A DNA stretch of 64,000 nucleotides from NCBI GenBank assembly GCA_907163375.1, contig CAJQUW010011033.1, positions 174,573 through 238,572 of the forward strand. The letters are read 5' to 3'. This DNA is from Prostheceraeus crozeri (lineage: Eukaryota; Platyhelminthes; Polycladida; Euryleptidae). Made by a program: the position numbers and the translations under genes. Position 1 is the first letter of the stretch, and every line of letters begins with the position of its first letter. Positions 31,270 through 39,574 of the stretch are shown here, piece by piece. Under the pieces are notes generated by a model. It did not search any database. It saw only the letters and a list, made by a program, of their open reading frames with translations, and had not been told where the DNA came from.

Positions 31270-32157
31270 ATGATGTTACCAAATGTTGGTGGAGGTGCAT
31301 ATATCCCGAATAATCGTGAATTAGAAATAGAGATAGAAAATTATATCATGAAAACTGGAGACGTTTTATCTGGTCCATTGCATCTTTCTATTCTTCCGCA
31401 ACAAAATACAGAGTTGACAAATAAACAATATGTTGATACACAAATCAATGACTTAAAGGAAAAATATATAAACGATGTTTTGGTTCCACTGATGAACGAA
31501 TTAAAGTTGCTTAAACTTAATGACAAATCATTAAACGAAAAATTATTAAAACTTGATAAAAAGGATAGAGAGCTAGAAGCAGATATAGCAAAACTTTTTA
31601 AAAAGATTTCAGAACAATCAAAAATTTTAATATTACTTTCTTTAAATTTAAAATCTGCTGTAATTAAAAATAAACATCAGATAAAAATGTTAAAAGAACA
31701 ATTAGAAGATGAAATAGAAAAACTACCTGAAAGAATTAAAAAAAATTTAAAGCAGTTACAAACTACATTCCAAAAAAGTGTTGATGAATTGAGTTCTAAA
31801 ATTACTCAACAAATGAAAAAGATGAATAGAATAATAAATGAAGTAAACTCACTTAATCAAAGAGTTGATAAAATGAAAACTCTTAAAATCAATTTAGAAA
31901 ATGAATTAAAGAAAAATTTACAAGAAAACTCTAAAGAAAATAAAGAACAGTTAGATTCTGTTAAAAGACAATTAGATGTTCTTAAAATTAAGTTAAATGC
32001 TCTTAAAACGGCATTGAAGATTAATCAGCAGAAAATGCAAGTTAATAGAAAAGAAATTAAAGTACATCACACGCTGCTTGACGCAATAGATAAAGTGCAA
32101 CAGTCAATTAATAAAGTTATCTCGAAGTTGTTGTCCATTCACAAACGTAAATCTTAG
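31270..32157 (+). CDS. Polinton coiled-coil protein with phage tail-fibre-like motif
   Basis: 295 residues. The N-terminus has a glycine-rich PNVGGGAYIP and then TGDVLSGPLHLSI followed by NTELTNKQYVDTQI. This has the shape of the repeat in bacteriophage tail and collar fibres (GD.L.G.L.L......ATKKYVD..I). From about residue 60 to the end it is continuous heptad-rich coiled coil, ending in a basic tail IHKRKS. A trimeric fibre or spike attached to the virion is a reasonable inference; nothing in the sequence proves it. Directly upstream of the predicted structural genes. Confidence 0.55.
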   Translation: MMLPNVGGGAYIPNNRELEIEIENYIMKTGDVLSGPLHLSILPQQNTELTNKQYVDTQINDLKEKYINDVLVPLMNELKLLKLNDKSLNEKLLKLDKKDRELEADIAKLFKKISEQSKILILLSLNLKSAVIKNKHQIKMLKEQLEDEIEKLPERIKKNLKQLQTTFQKSVDELSSKITQQMKKMNRIINEVNSLNQRVDKMKTLKINLENELKKNLQENSKENKEQLDSVKRQLDVLKIKLNALKTALKINQQKMQVNRKEIKVHHTLLDAIDKVQQSINKVISKLLSIHKRKS

Positions 32158-32197
32158 CGTAAATATTTTTCTCAAAAGTCAAATTTAATCCTAAAAA

Positions 32198-32674
32198 ATG
32201 CCTATAATTTATAAACACAATCTTAAACATTTTGCTTCAAATCAAAAAATTGCTCATGAACCACGTATGAATCCTGTTTATCATTATGATAATAGAGAAA
32301 CAGTCGGAACAGAAAAGTTCCTAGGCACCGCAGGTGCCGTTCACACGGAAGGAGCTGGGATCTTCTCTGGTATTGGTAGTATCGTTAACTTAATTAAAAA
32401 TAATAAAGATTTGATTACATCTGCTGCAAAAGGAGCAGCTGCTATAGGTAGTACAGCTAGTGCAATATCAAATGCTGTCAAGTCTCAAAACGAATTAAAA
32501 CAACTAGAAGCTATTCGTAAACTTAGGAATGATTCCGAAGAACTAAAAAAATTAAAAAAACTTTCAGATGAAACAAAGAACAAAATTGCTAACATTGCTG
32601 TTGGGGAAACCTTGAGGAGCGGAGCTCCGTCTGATAGTAAACATAATGAAAATAAAAATATAAAAAACAATTGA
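32198..32674 (+). CDS. Polinton small Ala/Gly-rich protein, possible membrane-active capsid protein
   Basis: 158 residues: a basic N-terminus, then a Gly/Ala/Ser-rich amphipathic to hydrophobic stretch (AGIFSGIGSIVNLIKNNKDL, then ITSAAKGAAAIGSTASAI), and a charged helix. The layout recalls adenovirus pVI-like membrane-lytic proteins. A hairpin insert (GGAGCGGAGCTCC, 32613-32632) contributes LRSGAPS near the C-terminus, and another palindrome (GGCACCGCAGGTGCC) falls near residue 45. Position just before the major capsid gene supports a virion role. Confidence 0.45.
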   Translation: MPIIYKHNLKHFASNQKIAHEPRMNPVYHYDNRETVGTEKFLGTAGAVHTEGAGIFSGIGSIVNLIKNNKDLITSAAKGAAAIGSTASAISNAVKSQNELKQLEAIRKLRNDSEELKKLKKLSDETKNKIANIAVGETLRSGAPSDSKHNENKNIKNN

Positions 32675-32818
32675 AGAAATAAGAGGTAATGGCGTCAGCA
32701 GCAACCTGGTCTCGCAAAATTCTAAAATTATATTTTAGTAAAATTTTTTAGTAATTTTTTTAGTAAAATTTTTTTCTGTCTGTGAGAAAAACAAAAAGTC
32801 AAATTATTTTTTATAAAA

Positions 32819-34153
32819 ATGTCTTCGCTTATCGAAAATAAATTTAGATTAGACGATCCTCCGTTCGTCAGTAATAATCAAAAAAAGAATGACTATATAA
32901 GAATTGCTATGAATCCCGGATCTTCCAGTAGAGTAAATACTGGAGGTGATTTAATTTTTGAAGTTGATAATCAGCAGAGTTATATATATTTACCTGATTC
33001 GTTTTTACATTGTGAATATTCTTTATATAGTGATGCTAATTTTACAACACCATTACCAGAAACCGATAATATTGCATTAGAGAATAATTTTTTTCCAAGA
33101 TTATTTACACAAATGCGTTTAGATGTTGCAACTCAAAATATAGAAACAATAAGTGATTCTCCAGGTGTAATTGATACAATGCTTAGATTTATAACAATTG
33201 GTGAAAATAATAAAAAGTATGAAATCGAAGGTTGGTTTCCTGATACTAATGATGGTATAATTGTTGATGATTTAACTCACGCTGGAACAGATGCAGCAGG
33301 AATTGCGAAAGATGTAGAAAATATTGCAAAACATTTAAATAAAACAAATAATGAAGCATATAAAGAAAGACGTGAATTTAACAAGAAAAGTAAACAGACA
33401 GTTAATTGGTCATTGTCTCCATTATTCGGATATTTAGATTATGATAAAATATCATATCAATTAAAATTTAAATTAATAATTCATCGTACAGCAAATAATG
33501 AATTAATCTTTTTTGGTAAGACTGGGAAAAAAGCATATTTAAAAATTGATAGACTTGAATGGTGGATTAAGCATATTACTCCTAGTTTAGAGGTTGAAAC
33601 AGCTATTGCAAAAAGATTAAATACTAACAAACCAATTCCAGTAAATTTTCTAAAGCGTACTGCTAGTTCAGTAACTTTTTCCGAACAAAGATTTAACTGG
33701 CATTTTACTAGAACTGCGAATACTCCAAGATATTTATTACTAACATTTCAAAGAAATAATTCTCCAAGTTTTGATAAGAACAACAATATTTTTCATATTA
33801 ATACAATTCGAAGTTTACAAGTTTCATTAAATCAAACCCGATATCCAATTGATCCATTAAGATTCGATGATACCAATAATCAATTTATGGAAGGATATGA
33901 TTGTTATCGAAATCTTTGTACAGAATTTGGAGTTGAACCACAATTAACTCCTGGAGATTGGAGACATTTATATCCAATTTTCTGTTTCGATTTAAGTGCA
34001 CAATCTGAAGATATTATTAAAAATGGTTGTGATGTAACAATTAATATTGAAAAGAAAGATTCCACAACTTCATTGATGGCTTATGGTTTATTGCTAGAAG
34101 ATGTAAAATATTCTATTGAAATTCTTAATGGAAAGATGGTAAGGATAAGTTAA
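32819..34153 (+). CDS. Polinton major capsid protein (double jelly-roll)
   Basis: 444 residues. The N-terminal DYIRIAMNPGSSSRVNTGGD, then LIFEVDNQQSYIYLPDSFLH, is the usual first strand block of Polinton capsids. NNFFPRLFTQMRLDV..QNIETISDSPG follows. The C-terminal third has LQVSLNQTRYPIDPLRF and WRHLYPIFCFDLSAQSEDI, matching the conserved YPI..FDLS segment of these proteins. The protein would form pseudo-hexameric capsomers. The ATG follows TTTTTATAAAA, the element's standard leader. Spacing of about 145 bp from the preceding gene. Confidence 0.88.
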   Translation: MSSLIENKFRLDDPPFVSNNQKKNDYIRIAMNPGSSSRVNTGGDLIFEVDNQQSYIYLPDSFLHCEYSLYSDANFTTPLPETDNIALENNFFPRLFTQMRLDVATQNIETISDSPGVIDTMLRFITIGENNKKYEIEGWFPDTNDGIIVDDLTHAGTDAAGIAKDVENIAKHLNKTNNEAYKERREFNKKSKQTVNWSLSPLFGYLDYDKISYQLKFKLIIHRTANNELIFFGKTGKKAYLKIDRLEWWIKHITPSLEVETAIAKRLNTNKPIPVNFLKRTASSVTFSEQRFNWHFTRTANTPRYLLLTFQRNNSPSFDKNNNIFHINTIRSLQVSLNQTRYPIDPLRFDDTNNQFMEGYDCYRNLCTEFGVEPQLTPGDWRHLYPIFCFDLSAQSEDIIKNGCDVTINIEKKDSTTSLMAYGLLLEDVKYSIEILNGKMVRIS

Positions 34154-34159
34154 TTAAAA

Positions 34160-34380
34160 TTTTTTCATAACTAGAATAGATTAAAAATTCTTAACTTAAA
34201 ATTTTTCATAACTAGAATAGATTAAAATTTTTTGGTAACTTAAAATTTTTTAGTAACTTGAAATTTTTTAATAACTAGAATAGATTAAAATTTTTTGGTA
34301 ACTTAAAATTTTTTGGTAACTTGAAATTTTTTCATAACTAGAATAGATTTAAATTTTTGATAACTTAAAATTTTTTTATT
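34160..34380. repeat. ~45-bp A/T tandem repeat downstream of the capsid gene
   Basis: Four to five imperfect units combining CATAACTAGAATAGATTAAA with AATTTTTTGGTAACTT. Fills the gap to the next plus-strand gene. Confidence 0.85.
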
Positions 34381-34384
34381 AAAA

Positions 34385-34870
34385 ATGTCGCAAGCGAAAA
34401 GTAATATTAATAATAAAACTGTTGAATTAAAATTACGTAATATTGTTGACAAAAATACCCCTAAAACTATTACTATTAATAAAAAAAAGTATTACATAAG
34501 TAAACCAATGATAGAGAATATTCAATTACAAGAAGAAAAGAATGGCGGGATTCTCCCATTAATTCCACTAATAATAGGAGGCATAGCTGCAGCAGGAAGT
34601 GTTGCAGGTGGGACAGCTGGTATTGTCCAAGCAGTAAATAAAAATAAATCAGAGAAAGCAGCATTAGAAGAACAAAAACGACATAATAGAGAGTTAGAGA
34701 AAGTTGCTAGGGGTGAAGGAGTAGTAGATAATTTTATTAGTAAATTAAAATTAGTTGATGAAGGAAAACGAGTTCTTAAAAATATTCTCCACAATGTTGA
34801 TGATTTAATTGAAATTAAAGAAACTAAAGATGGTTCTGGAATATATCTAAGTCCTAGTATGATAAGGTAA
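34385..34870 (+). CDS. Polinton small hydrophobic-core protein (pVI/pX-like)
   Basis: 161 residues. A hydrophobic Gly/Ala segment NGGILPLIPLIIGGIAAAGS then VAGGTAGIVQAVN sits in the middle, followed by a charged helix and a C-terminal GSGIYLSP motif. This arrangement (GG.LPL.PLI.GG..AAG..AGG.AGI..AVN ... GSG.YL.P) is one I know from many animal Polintons and adenovirus-like core or pVI proteins, which are virion proteins cut by the viral protease. Role as membrane-active or DNA-condensing virion protein is inferred. Confidence 0.6.
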   Translation: MSQAKSNINNKTVELKLRNIVDKNTPKTITINKKKYYISKPMIENIQLQEEKNGGILPLIPLIIGGIAAAGSVAGGTAGIVQAVNKNKSEKAALEEQKRHNRELEKVARGEGVVDNFISKLKLVDEGKRVLKNILHNVDDLIEIKETKDGSGIYLSPSMIR

Positions 34871-34892
34871 AACATTTATTTTATCTTTTAAA

Positions 34893-36242
34893 ATGAATTC
34901 CACAAATTCCGAAAATTTAATTAAATTAAAAATTTCTAATTTAGATTTATTGAATTATCTATTAAACAAAAATAAAAACTCACATTGTCAGCATATTGGA
35001 GGTGACAAGAACAAAGTTCCATACCACTTCGGTGGTGATATACAAAAAACATTAGAAAACTTTCCTGGATTTATTTGGAGTAAATATTCGAAAGAAAAAC
35101 ATCTTCCTGGTCATTCATATACTGGTCCAGGAACTCGATTAGATATAAGACTAGATGAGAATAATAATCCGAAACCAGGTGAAGAACCAATAAATAGAGT
35201 AGATGCCGCAGCTTACAGGCATGATTTAGCTTATCGAAATCATGATCTAAGTTCTCGACATGCAGCTGATAAGAAGATGATTCAAGAATTAGATAGTATT
35301 CAAAATCCTACATTTAGAGAAAAAATTGAAAGAATGTTTGTTAAGAAAGCTTTACAAGCTAAAATATTATTCGGTCAGGGTTTAAATGAAACGACAGCAA
35401 AGCTGTCTGAGAGCAACGCTCGAACTAATAACTCTGAGAGCAACGCTCGAACCTACGCGTCTGAAATTCATAAAGAATACAGAAGGCCTAAATATTTATT
35501 GAAAGTAAAAGTATTTAATAAAGATGATATTTGGAGTGCTGATCTTATTCATATGCCGAATGAAAGGGACTACAAATACGCATTGACCGTTATAGATTTA
35601 TATACACGATATGCTTGGGTAAAGCCTTTAAAAAATAAAAGTGGTCTTTCAGTTAAATATGCGTTTGAAGAAATCTTTAAAGAAAGTAATAGAAAGCCAA
35701 AAAAATTGTTTGTTGATAAAGGGTCGGAATTTTATAACCGAAACGTTCAGCCACTATTTGAAACTGTTTATTCAACTGAAAACGCAGGAAAAGCTGTAGT
35801 GATAGAAAGATTCAATCGGACGTTAAAAAATAAATTATTCAGAAAATTTACTCAGCAAAGAAATCAGAAATGGTTGAAGATATTACCAGGAATTGTAGAA
35901 GAGTACAATAATAAAGTTCATTCTGGTATTGAAGAAACTCCAAAGAATGCTTCTGTCGACCCTGATTTGATAAGAAAAAAAATATTCGAGAATAATAATT
36001 TGAATGAGAGTAATCCGAATTTGCAGAAACTTAAGCCGAAATTTAAAATTGGAGATAGAGTTAGAATATTTAAATATAAGAATAAATTTGAAAAAGGCTT
36101 CGTCGGATACTGGACGAAAGAGATATTTGAAATTTCTAAAATAAATCAAAGTTATCCGATTACTTACGAAATCAAAGATTTAGATGATGAAGATATCAGA
36201 GGTCGATTTTATCAAAATGAATTACAACGAACTGAGCTTTAG
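34893..36242 (+). CDS. Polinton phospholipase A2 domain fused to retroviral-type integrase
   Basis: 449 residues in one frame. Residues 70-130 are a parvovirus-VP1-type PLA2: calcium loop YTGPGT (76-81), catalytic HD pair (H110, D111) with following AY, and helix-forming AAYRHDLAY. A linker at 170-190 holds two copies of a GAGCAACGCTC hairpin insert (SESNART twice). Residues 200-330 are an integrase core with the DDE triad D217 (WSADLI), D275 (LFVDKGSEF) and E305 (VIERFNRT). A chromo/SH3-like tail (FKIGDRVRIFKYK then FEKGFVGYWTKEIF) follows. Integrases usually start with a zinc-binding HHCC domain; none is visible here. PLA2 would breach endosomal membranes; integrase inserts the DNA. Confidence 0.88.
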   Translation: MNSTNSENLIKLKISNLDLLNYLLNKNKNSHCQHIGGDKNKVPYHFGGDIQKTLENFPGFIWSKYSKEKHLPGHSYTGPGTRLDIRLDENNNPKPGEEPINRVDAAAYRHDLAYRNHDLSSRHAADKKMIQELDSIQNPTFREKIERMFVKKALQAKILFGQGLNETTAKLSESNARTNNSESNARTYASEIHKEYRRPKYLLKVKVFNKDDIWSADLIHMPNERDYKYALTVIDLYTRYAWVKPLKNKSGLSVKYAFEEIFKESNRKPKKLFVDKGSEFYNRNVQPLFETVYSTENAGKAVVIERFNRTLKNKLFRKFTQQRNQKWLKILPGIVEEYNNKVHSGIEETPKNASVDPDLIRKKIFENNNLNESNPNLQKLKPKFKIGDRVRIFKYKNKFEKGFVGYWTKEIFEISKINQSYPITYEIKDLDDEDIRGRFYQNELQRTEL

Positions 36243-36289
36243 CTTTTTAATTATCATTATTATTATTATTGGAATTTTTATTAAATTCC

Positions 36290-36327
36290 CTTGTTAGGCG
36301 TTAGCCATAGAACCTACGGGCGTTTCA
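36290..36327. repeat. Degenerate hairpin insert between integrase and protease genes
   Basis: TAGGCGTTAGCCATAGAACCT then ACGGGCG resembles a decayed double hairpin at the convergent junction of the two genes. Confidence 0.5.
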
Positions 36328-36775
36328 ATTCTAACATAATATCAAGAAATGATACTCCTTCCTCTAATTTAAATAAAACATAAAGACATAATTGACCGCA
36401 ATATGTAGTTCCCGGTTTTTGAATTTGAAATGTATTATAAGTTCCATTTTCAAGTAATTTTTTAACTTCGTTTGTAGGTGGAAGACCGTATGAGTCAAAA
36501 TAGTAATTATCTCCATTTTTATTAGACATACCTGCTGACCAATGTACGCCTTTTTCATCTGACGTATGGAGATTGGTTACGAAATTTACAGTTATTGATG
36601 GAACTTTGTTCCGGGAACTGAAGGTTCCTGTTGGCTTATTTTTTAGGAATTGTAATTCGTCTCTCATTAGAACATGAAAATTCTTTATTCCTAATTCATT
36701 TGCGATTTTCTTTAGGTCGAAATTTGTCGTAGTTTGCGTTCCATATAATTTTAAAAACTCATTTATGTTGTTCAT
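36314..36775 (-). CDS. Polinton adenain-like cysteine protease
   Basis: 153 residues on the minus strand, convergent with the integrase gene. GVHWSAG (H78), YYFDSYG (D94), an oxyanion glutamine in FQIQKPG (Q119) and the nucleophile in YCGQLCLYV (C126) give the catalytic set of adenovirus/Ulp1-type proteases in the correct order and spacing. Length is normal for the family. It would mature capsid precursor proteins. The ATG follows TTTATTATAAA. Confidence 0.9.
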   Translation of the reverse strand: MNNINEFLKLYGTQTTTNFDLKKIANELGIKNFHVLMRDELQFLKNKPTGTFSSRNKVPSITVNFVTNLHTSDEKGVHWSAGMSNKNGDNYYFDSYGLPPTNEVKKLLENGTYNTFQIQKPGTTYCGQLCLYVLFKLEEGVSFLDIMLELKRP

Positions 36776-36920
36776 TTTATAATAAAAAAATTTCTTAAGG
36801 GACCCCTAGAAGTCAGAAGGGACCCCTAGAAGTTAGAAGGGAGGGGGTAGTAGAACTACGTTCATATGATATTGAAGGATATATTCTTGCGGCTTCTTCC
36901 ACTTTTGTTTCTTCCACTTT

Positions 36921-37500
36921 TAAAGAAATATTATTAGTCACATGATATATTTTAAAAACCTGAAAGATGGATAAAATTCATGAATTTGAAATTCTCAACT
37001 TTTATGATTTTTGGTGTCCTTGAACGGTCATGATTTAAGCAATGAAAATTGTAATTCTCAAATTTTGAGATTCTTAACTTTTATGATTTTTTCGGTGTCC
37101 TGGAACGGTCATGATTTTGGGGGTGAAAATTGTAATTCTCAAATTTGAGATTCTTAACTTTTATGATTTTCGGTGTCCTGGAACGGTCATGATTTTGAGG
37201 GTGAAAATTGTAATTCTCAAATTTGAGATTTTGAAAAATTTGAAAATTGGGTATTTTTAAAAACGCCCAAATTTATGAATTTAGGTCTTCATAACCTGAA
37301 AAAAGGTTCAAATTCATGAATTTATGTCGTTTTTAAAAATGTCATTTTTTGAAAAAATGGTACTTTTTGAATGGACTAAATTCATGAATTCAGGTCTTTA
37401 AAACCTGAAAAAGGGACTAAATTCATGAATTTATGTCGTTTTTAAAGATACTATTTTTTTGAATTTTATGGTGACCTGGAACGGTCTTTTGCCCATTACT
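36921..37500 (-). repeat. Polinton right terminal inverted repeat
   Basis: About 580 bp, the reverse complement of the left repeat, with the same three units of about 81 bp and one additional unit of about 37 bp near 37265-37305. Confidence 0.92.
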
Positions 37501-37506
37501 TCTGTG
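37501..37506. repeat. Polinton target-site duplication, right (TCTGTG)
   Basis: Second copy of the 6-bp duplication. It is followed at once by ACTAATCT (37507-37514), the displaced right target duplication of MITE copy A. Confidence 0.92.
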
Positions 37507-37514
37507 ACTAATCT
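37507..37514. repeat. Displaced right target duplication of MITE copy A (ACTAATCT)
   Basis: Matches 17897-17904 exactly and lies directly after the Polinton's right duplication, showing that the Polinton split MITE copy A from its own flank. Confidence 0.9.
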
Positions 37515-38929
37515 ATTTGAATTAATACTCCGTTGTTTTATGTAGGCTGCGTATTATTAAGGCAACGAGGAGATCAATTATTGATAATAGAACACAGATT
37601 GAAAGAAAAAAAATAATGAAAATAGTAAAAGAATTGTCTGCGAAGCATCACTTAGCAAGATGTTAAAATCAAGCACGCGCCAGAATCATTTAAGGGAACA
37701 AAAATACACGAATAGCAAAAGAAAACTCAGATGACACTCTGTCAAAAAAGTTTTTGAAATCGGCTAAAAATTGTTTTCAAATTTCAAACAGTGTCAAGAA
37801 CCTCTATTTTCCAGATGAGGAACCAATTTTTGCTCTACAAAACCTTATGGCTAAATTAAAGATCCCTTTCTGACCTATGTTTCTGACGATCCTAAAGCCT
37901 AGCAGTAGTTAGGGTGCTTTACACGTGTGACTTTATTGTTGACACTTTTTATCAATGCTGGGCCAGGAAAGAATGGACAAACAATGGAAGCAAAATCACA
38001 CCTTCAATAATCGTGCTTCGTGCGTCACCATAGACAATAGCAATTTAATGAATGGTGATAAGGAGAAATCCATTGATCTCATCAGCTTATTATCCTCTCA
38101 GTCAGATAAAGTCAAACAAGGCACAAATTTAGGCCTTTTTTACTGACACCCAGAGGATATAATTAGCGCATTTCTCCTTATCGCCATTAACACTCAACAT
38201 CCCATGGGAAATCCCATTCTCACAGGATTTTTCAAAATGTGCAATTATTACCCATAAATAAGTCAAATATTTCTTTGATAAGCTTGGCTGACAGGAAACC
38301 CAGGTAAGGGGACATGCTATTCCACTAGGAATGTGATAGGAATTTTCATAGGAAATCCCGCTCCTACAGCAAGCCTGATTGTTATTTCAAATGAAGATTT
38401 ATTACCAGAGGCTTTTGAGAACGGCAAACTTTGGCTACAAAAAGGTAAAAGAAAGAGAAGATCAACACGATTCTAATGGCAACCGCCCAACCTCGTGCGA
38501 TACCCAGAACGCACGCAAATTGCGTTTGATAAATTAAAGCTTGGGCGGGTTAGCATGGATGCTCTAAAATATATAATGGAACAGGATTTAAATAAACTTA
38601 GTAAATTTTGATTTATATCTGAGACTCGCTTTGGCACTTCGTTATCACTGCACATACACTTCTTTGCTTCATTATTTTATTAGTAACAATCAGAACTGAT
38701 CCACTCGCTAGAATCGATCGAATGAAATCAAATTCACAAAAACAAAACAAAGCAAGAATTAAATAGAAAAACGCAAGAAGCCAAAGTAAACAAATAGCAA
38801 AGCAAAAATATTTCAAAAGTGTTGTAAACTGAAGTATGATGAATGATGAAATGCTTTTATTCAAAAGTAAAGAATAATAAAGGCAGTGTTATTCTGATTG
38901 AGAGTAGTTGAATATTCCACGCCTCAGTG
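37515..38929. other. No recognisable gene
   Basis: Host flank to the right of the Polinton. Minus frames at 38473-38655 and 38613-38864 have no motif. Confidence 0.4.
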
Positions 38930-39574
38930 GTTCGGAGGGTTTTTATTTCAGTACAAGCCGAATCAGTGTGAGCAGAATCCATCAATGTGTGCCTTCTTCG
39001 GTGCAGACTGTTTGAGGCATCAGTGATGCCCTTCCGACGAAGGTCTTCAGTTTTTATCACGTCAGGTTAGTCAATTCCAAGTGCAAATCGATCAAGTGTG
39101 CGATGTGCTTGACCAAATCAGGGGAGGGTGAGAAGCTGTTTTTCATAACCGCAGCTTCCAATCCATACAACGAAACAGGAGTTTTACAGAGGCTTTGAAA
39201 TAACTTGATTTTGGACTGATCGCTGACGCTTGAATGAAAGACTTTCGACACTTTGAGCAGTTCTCGTGATGGATTTGACTGCATTGTCAGCATTGGCTAT
39301 CTTTCCTCCGAGGTATGAGGAATTATCAACCAACTTCAACGCTTCACCTGATGGCAATTTAATATCCGGGTAGAAATTCCAAATTCCAACCGATGTGCAA
39401 CACCTCCGTTATAATTTGCATTGATCTTCAGGCCGACCTTATATTCTCGGATTCGGAGATATTGATTGCAACCCATGCGGTTTATCGCTGAGGATGGCAT
39501 TGTCATCCGTAGATGATGAATACGGCAAGCTGTTACCTGGAGATCGAGACCTGGCGCAGCCTCTATAGTCCGGG
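38930..39574 (-). mobile_element. Decayed LINE, C-terminal reverse-transcriptase part
   Basis: Minus-strand pieces in different frames recall the late reverse-transcriptase region: TDDNAILSD in place of FADDIALLS (near 39490), VGLKINANYN (near 39420), and SDQSKIKLFQSLCKTPVSLY then GLEA (about 39165-39235), resembling K..LFR.LV...LLYG.E.W. The frame is broken many times. It continues the fragment at 40492-40851. Confidence 0.6.

Larger units (their letters stand above)
18963..37500 (+). mobile_element. Polinton/Maverick element, nearly whole, 18.5 kb
   Basis: Termini AGTAATGGGC and GCCCATTACT, with a 6-bp target duplication TCTGTG at 18957-18962 and 37501-37506, match the Polinton rule of AG...CT ends and 6-bp duplications. 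The core genes pPolB, integrase, ATPase, protease and major capsid are all present, with further conserved accessory frames. Base composition is clearly AT-richer than the surroundings. The terminal repeats are still closely similar, which implies a fairly recent insertion. It has an estimated two to four breaks and is treated as a fossil copy. Such elements are related to adintovirus-like and virophage-like viruses. Confidence 0.97.

Noticed and set aside
34476-34875. Overlapping minus-strand frames opposite the small hydrophobic-core gene
   Set aside because: They are antisense shadows of the supported plus-strand gene at 34385-34870.
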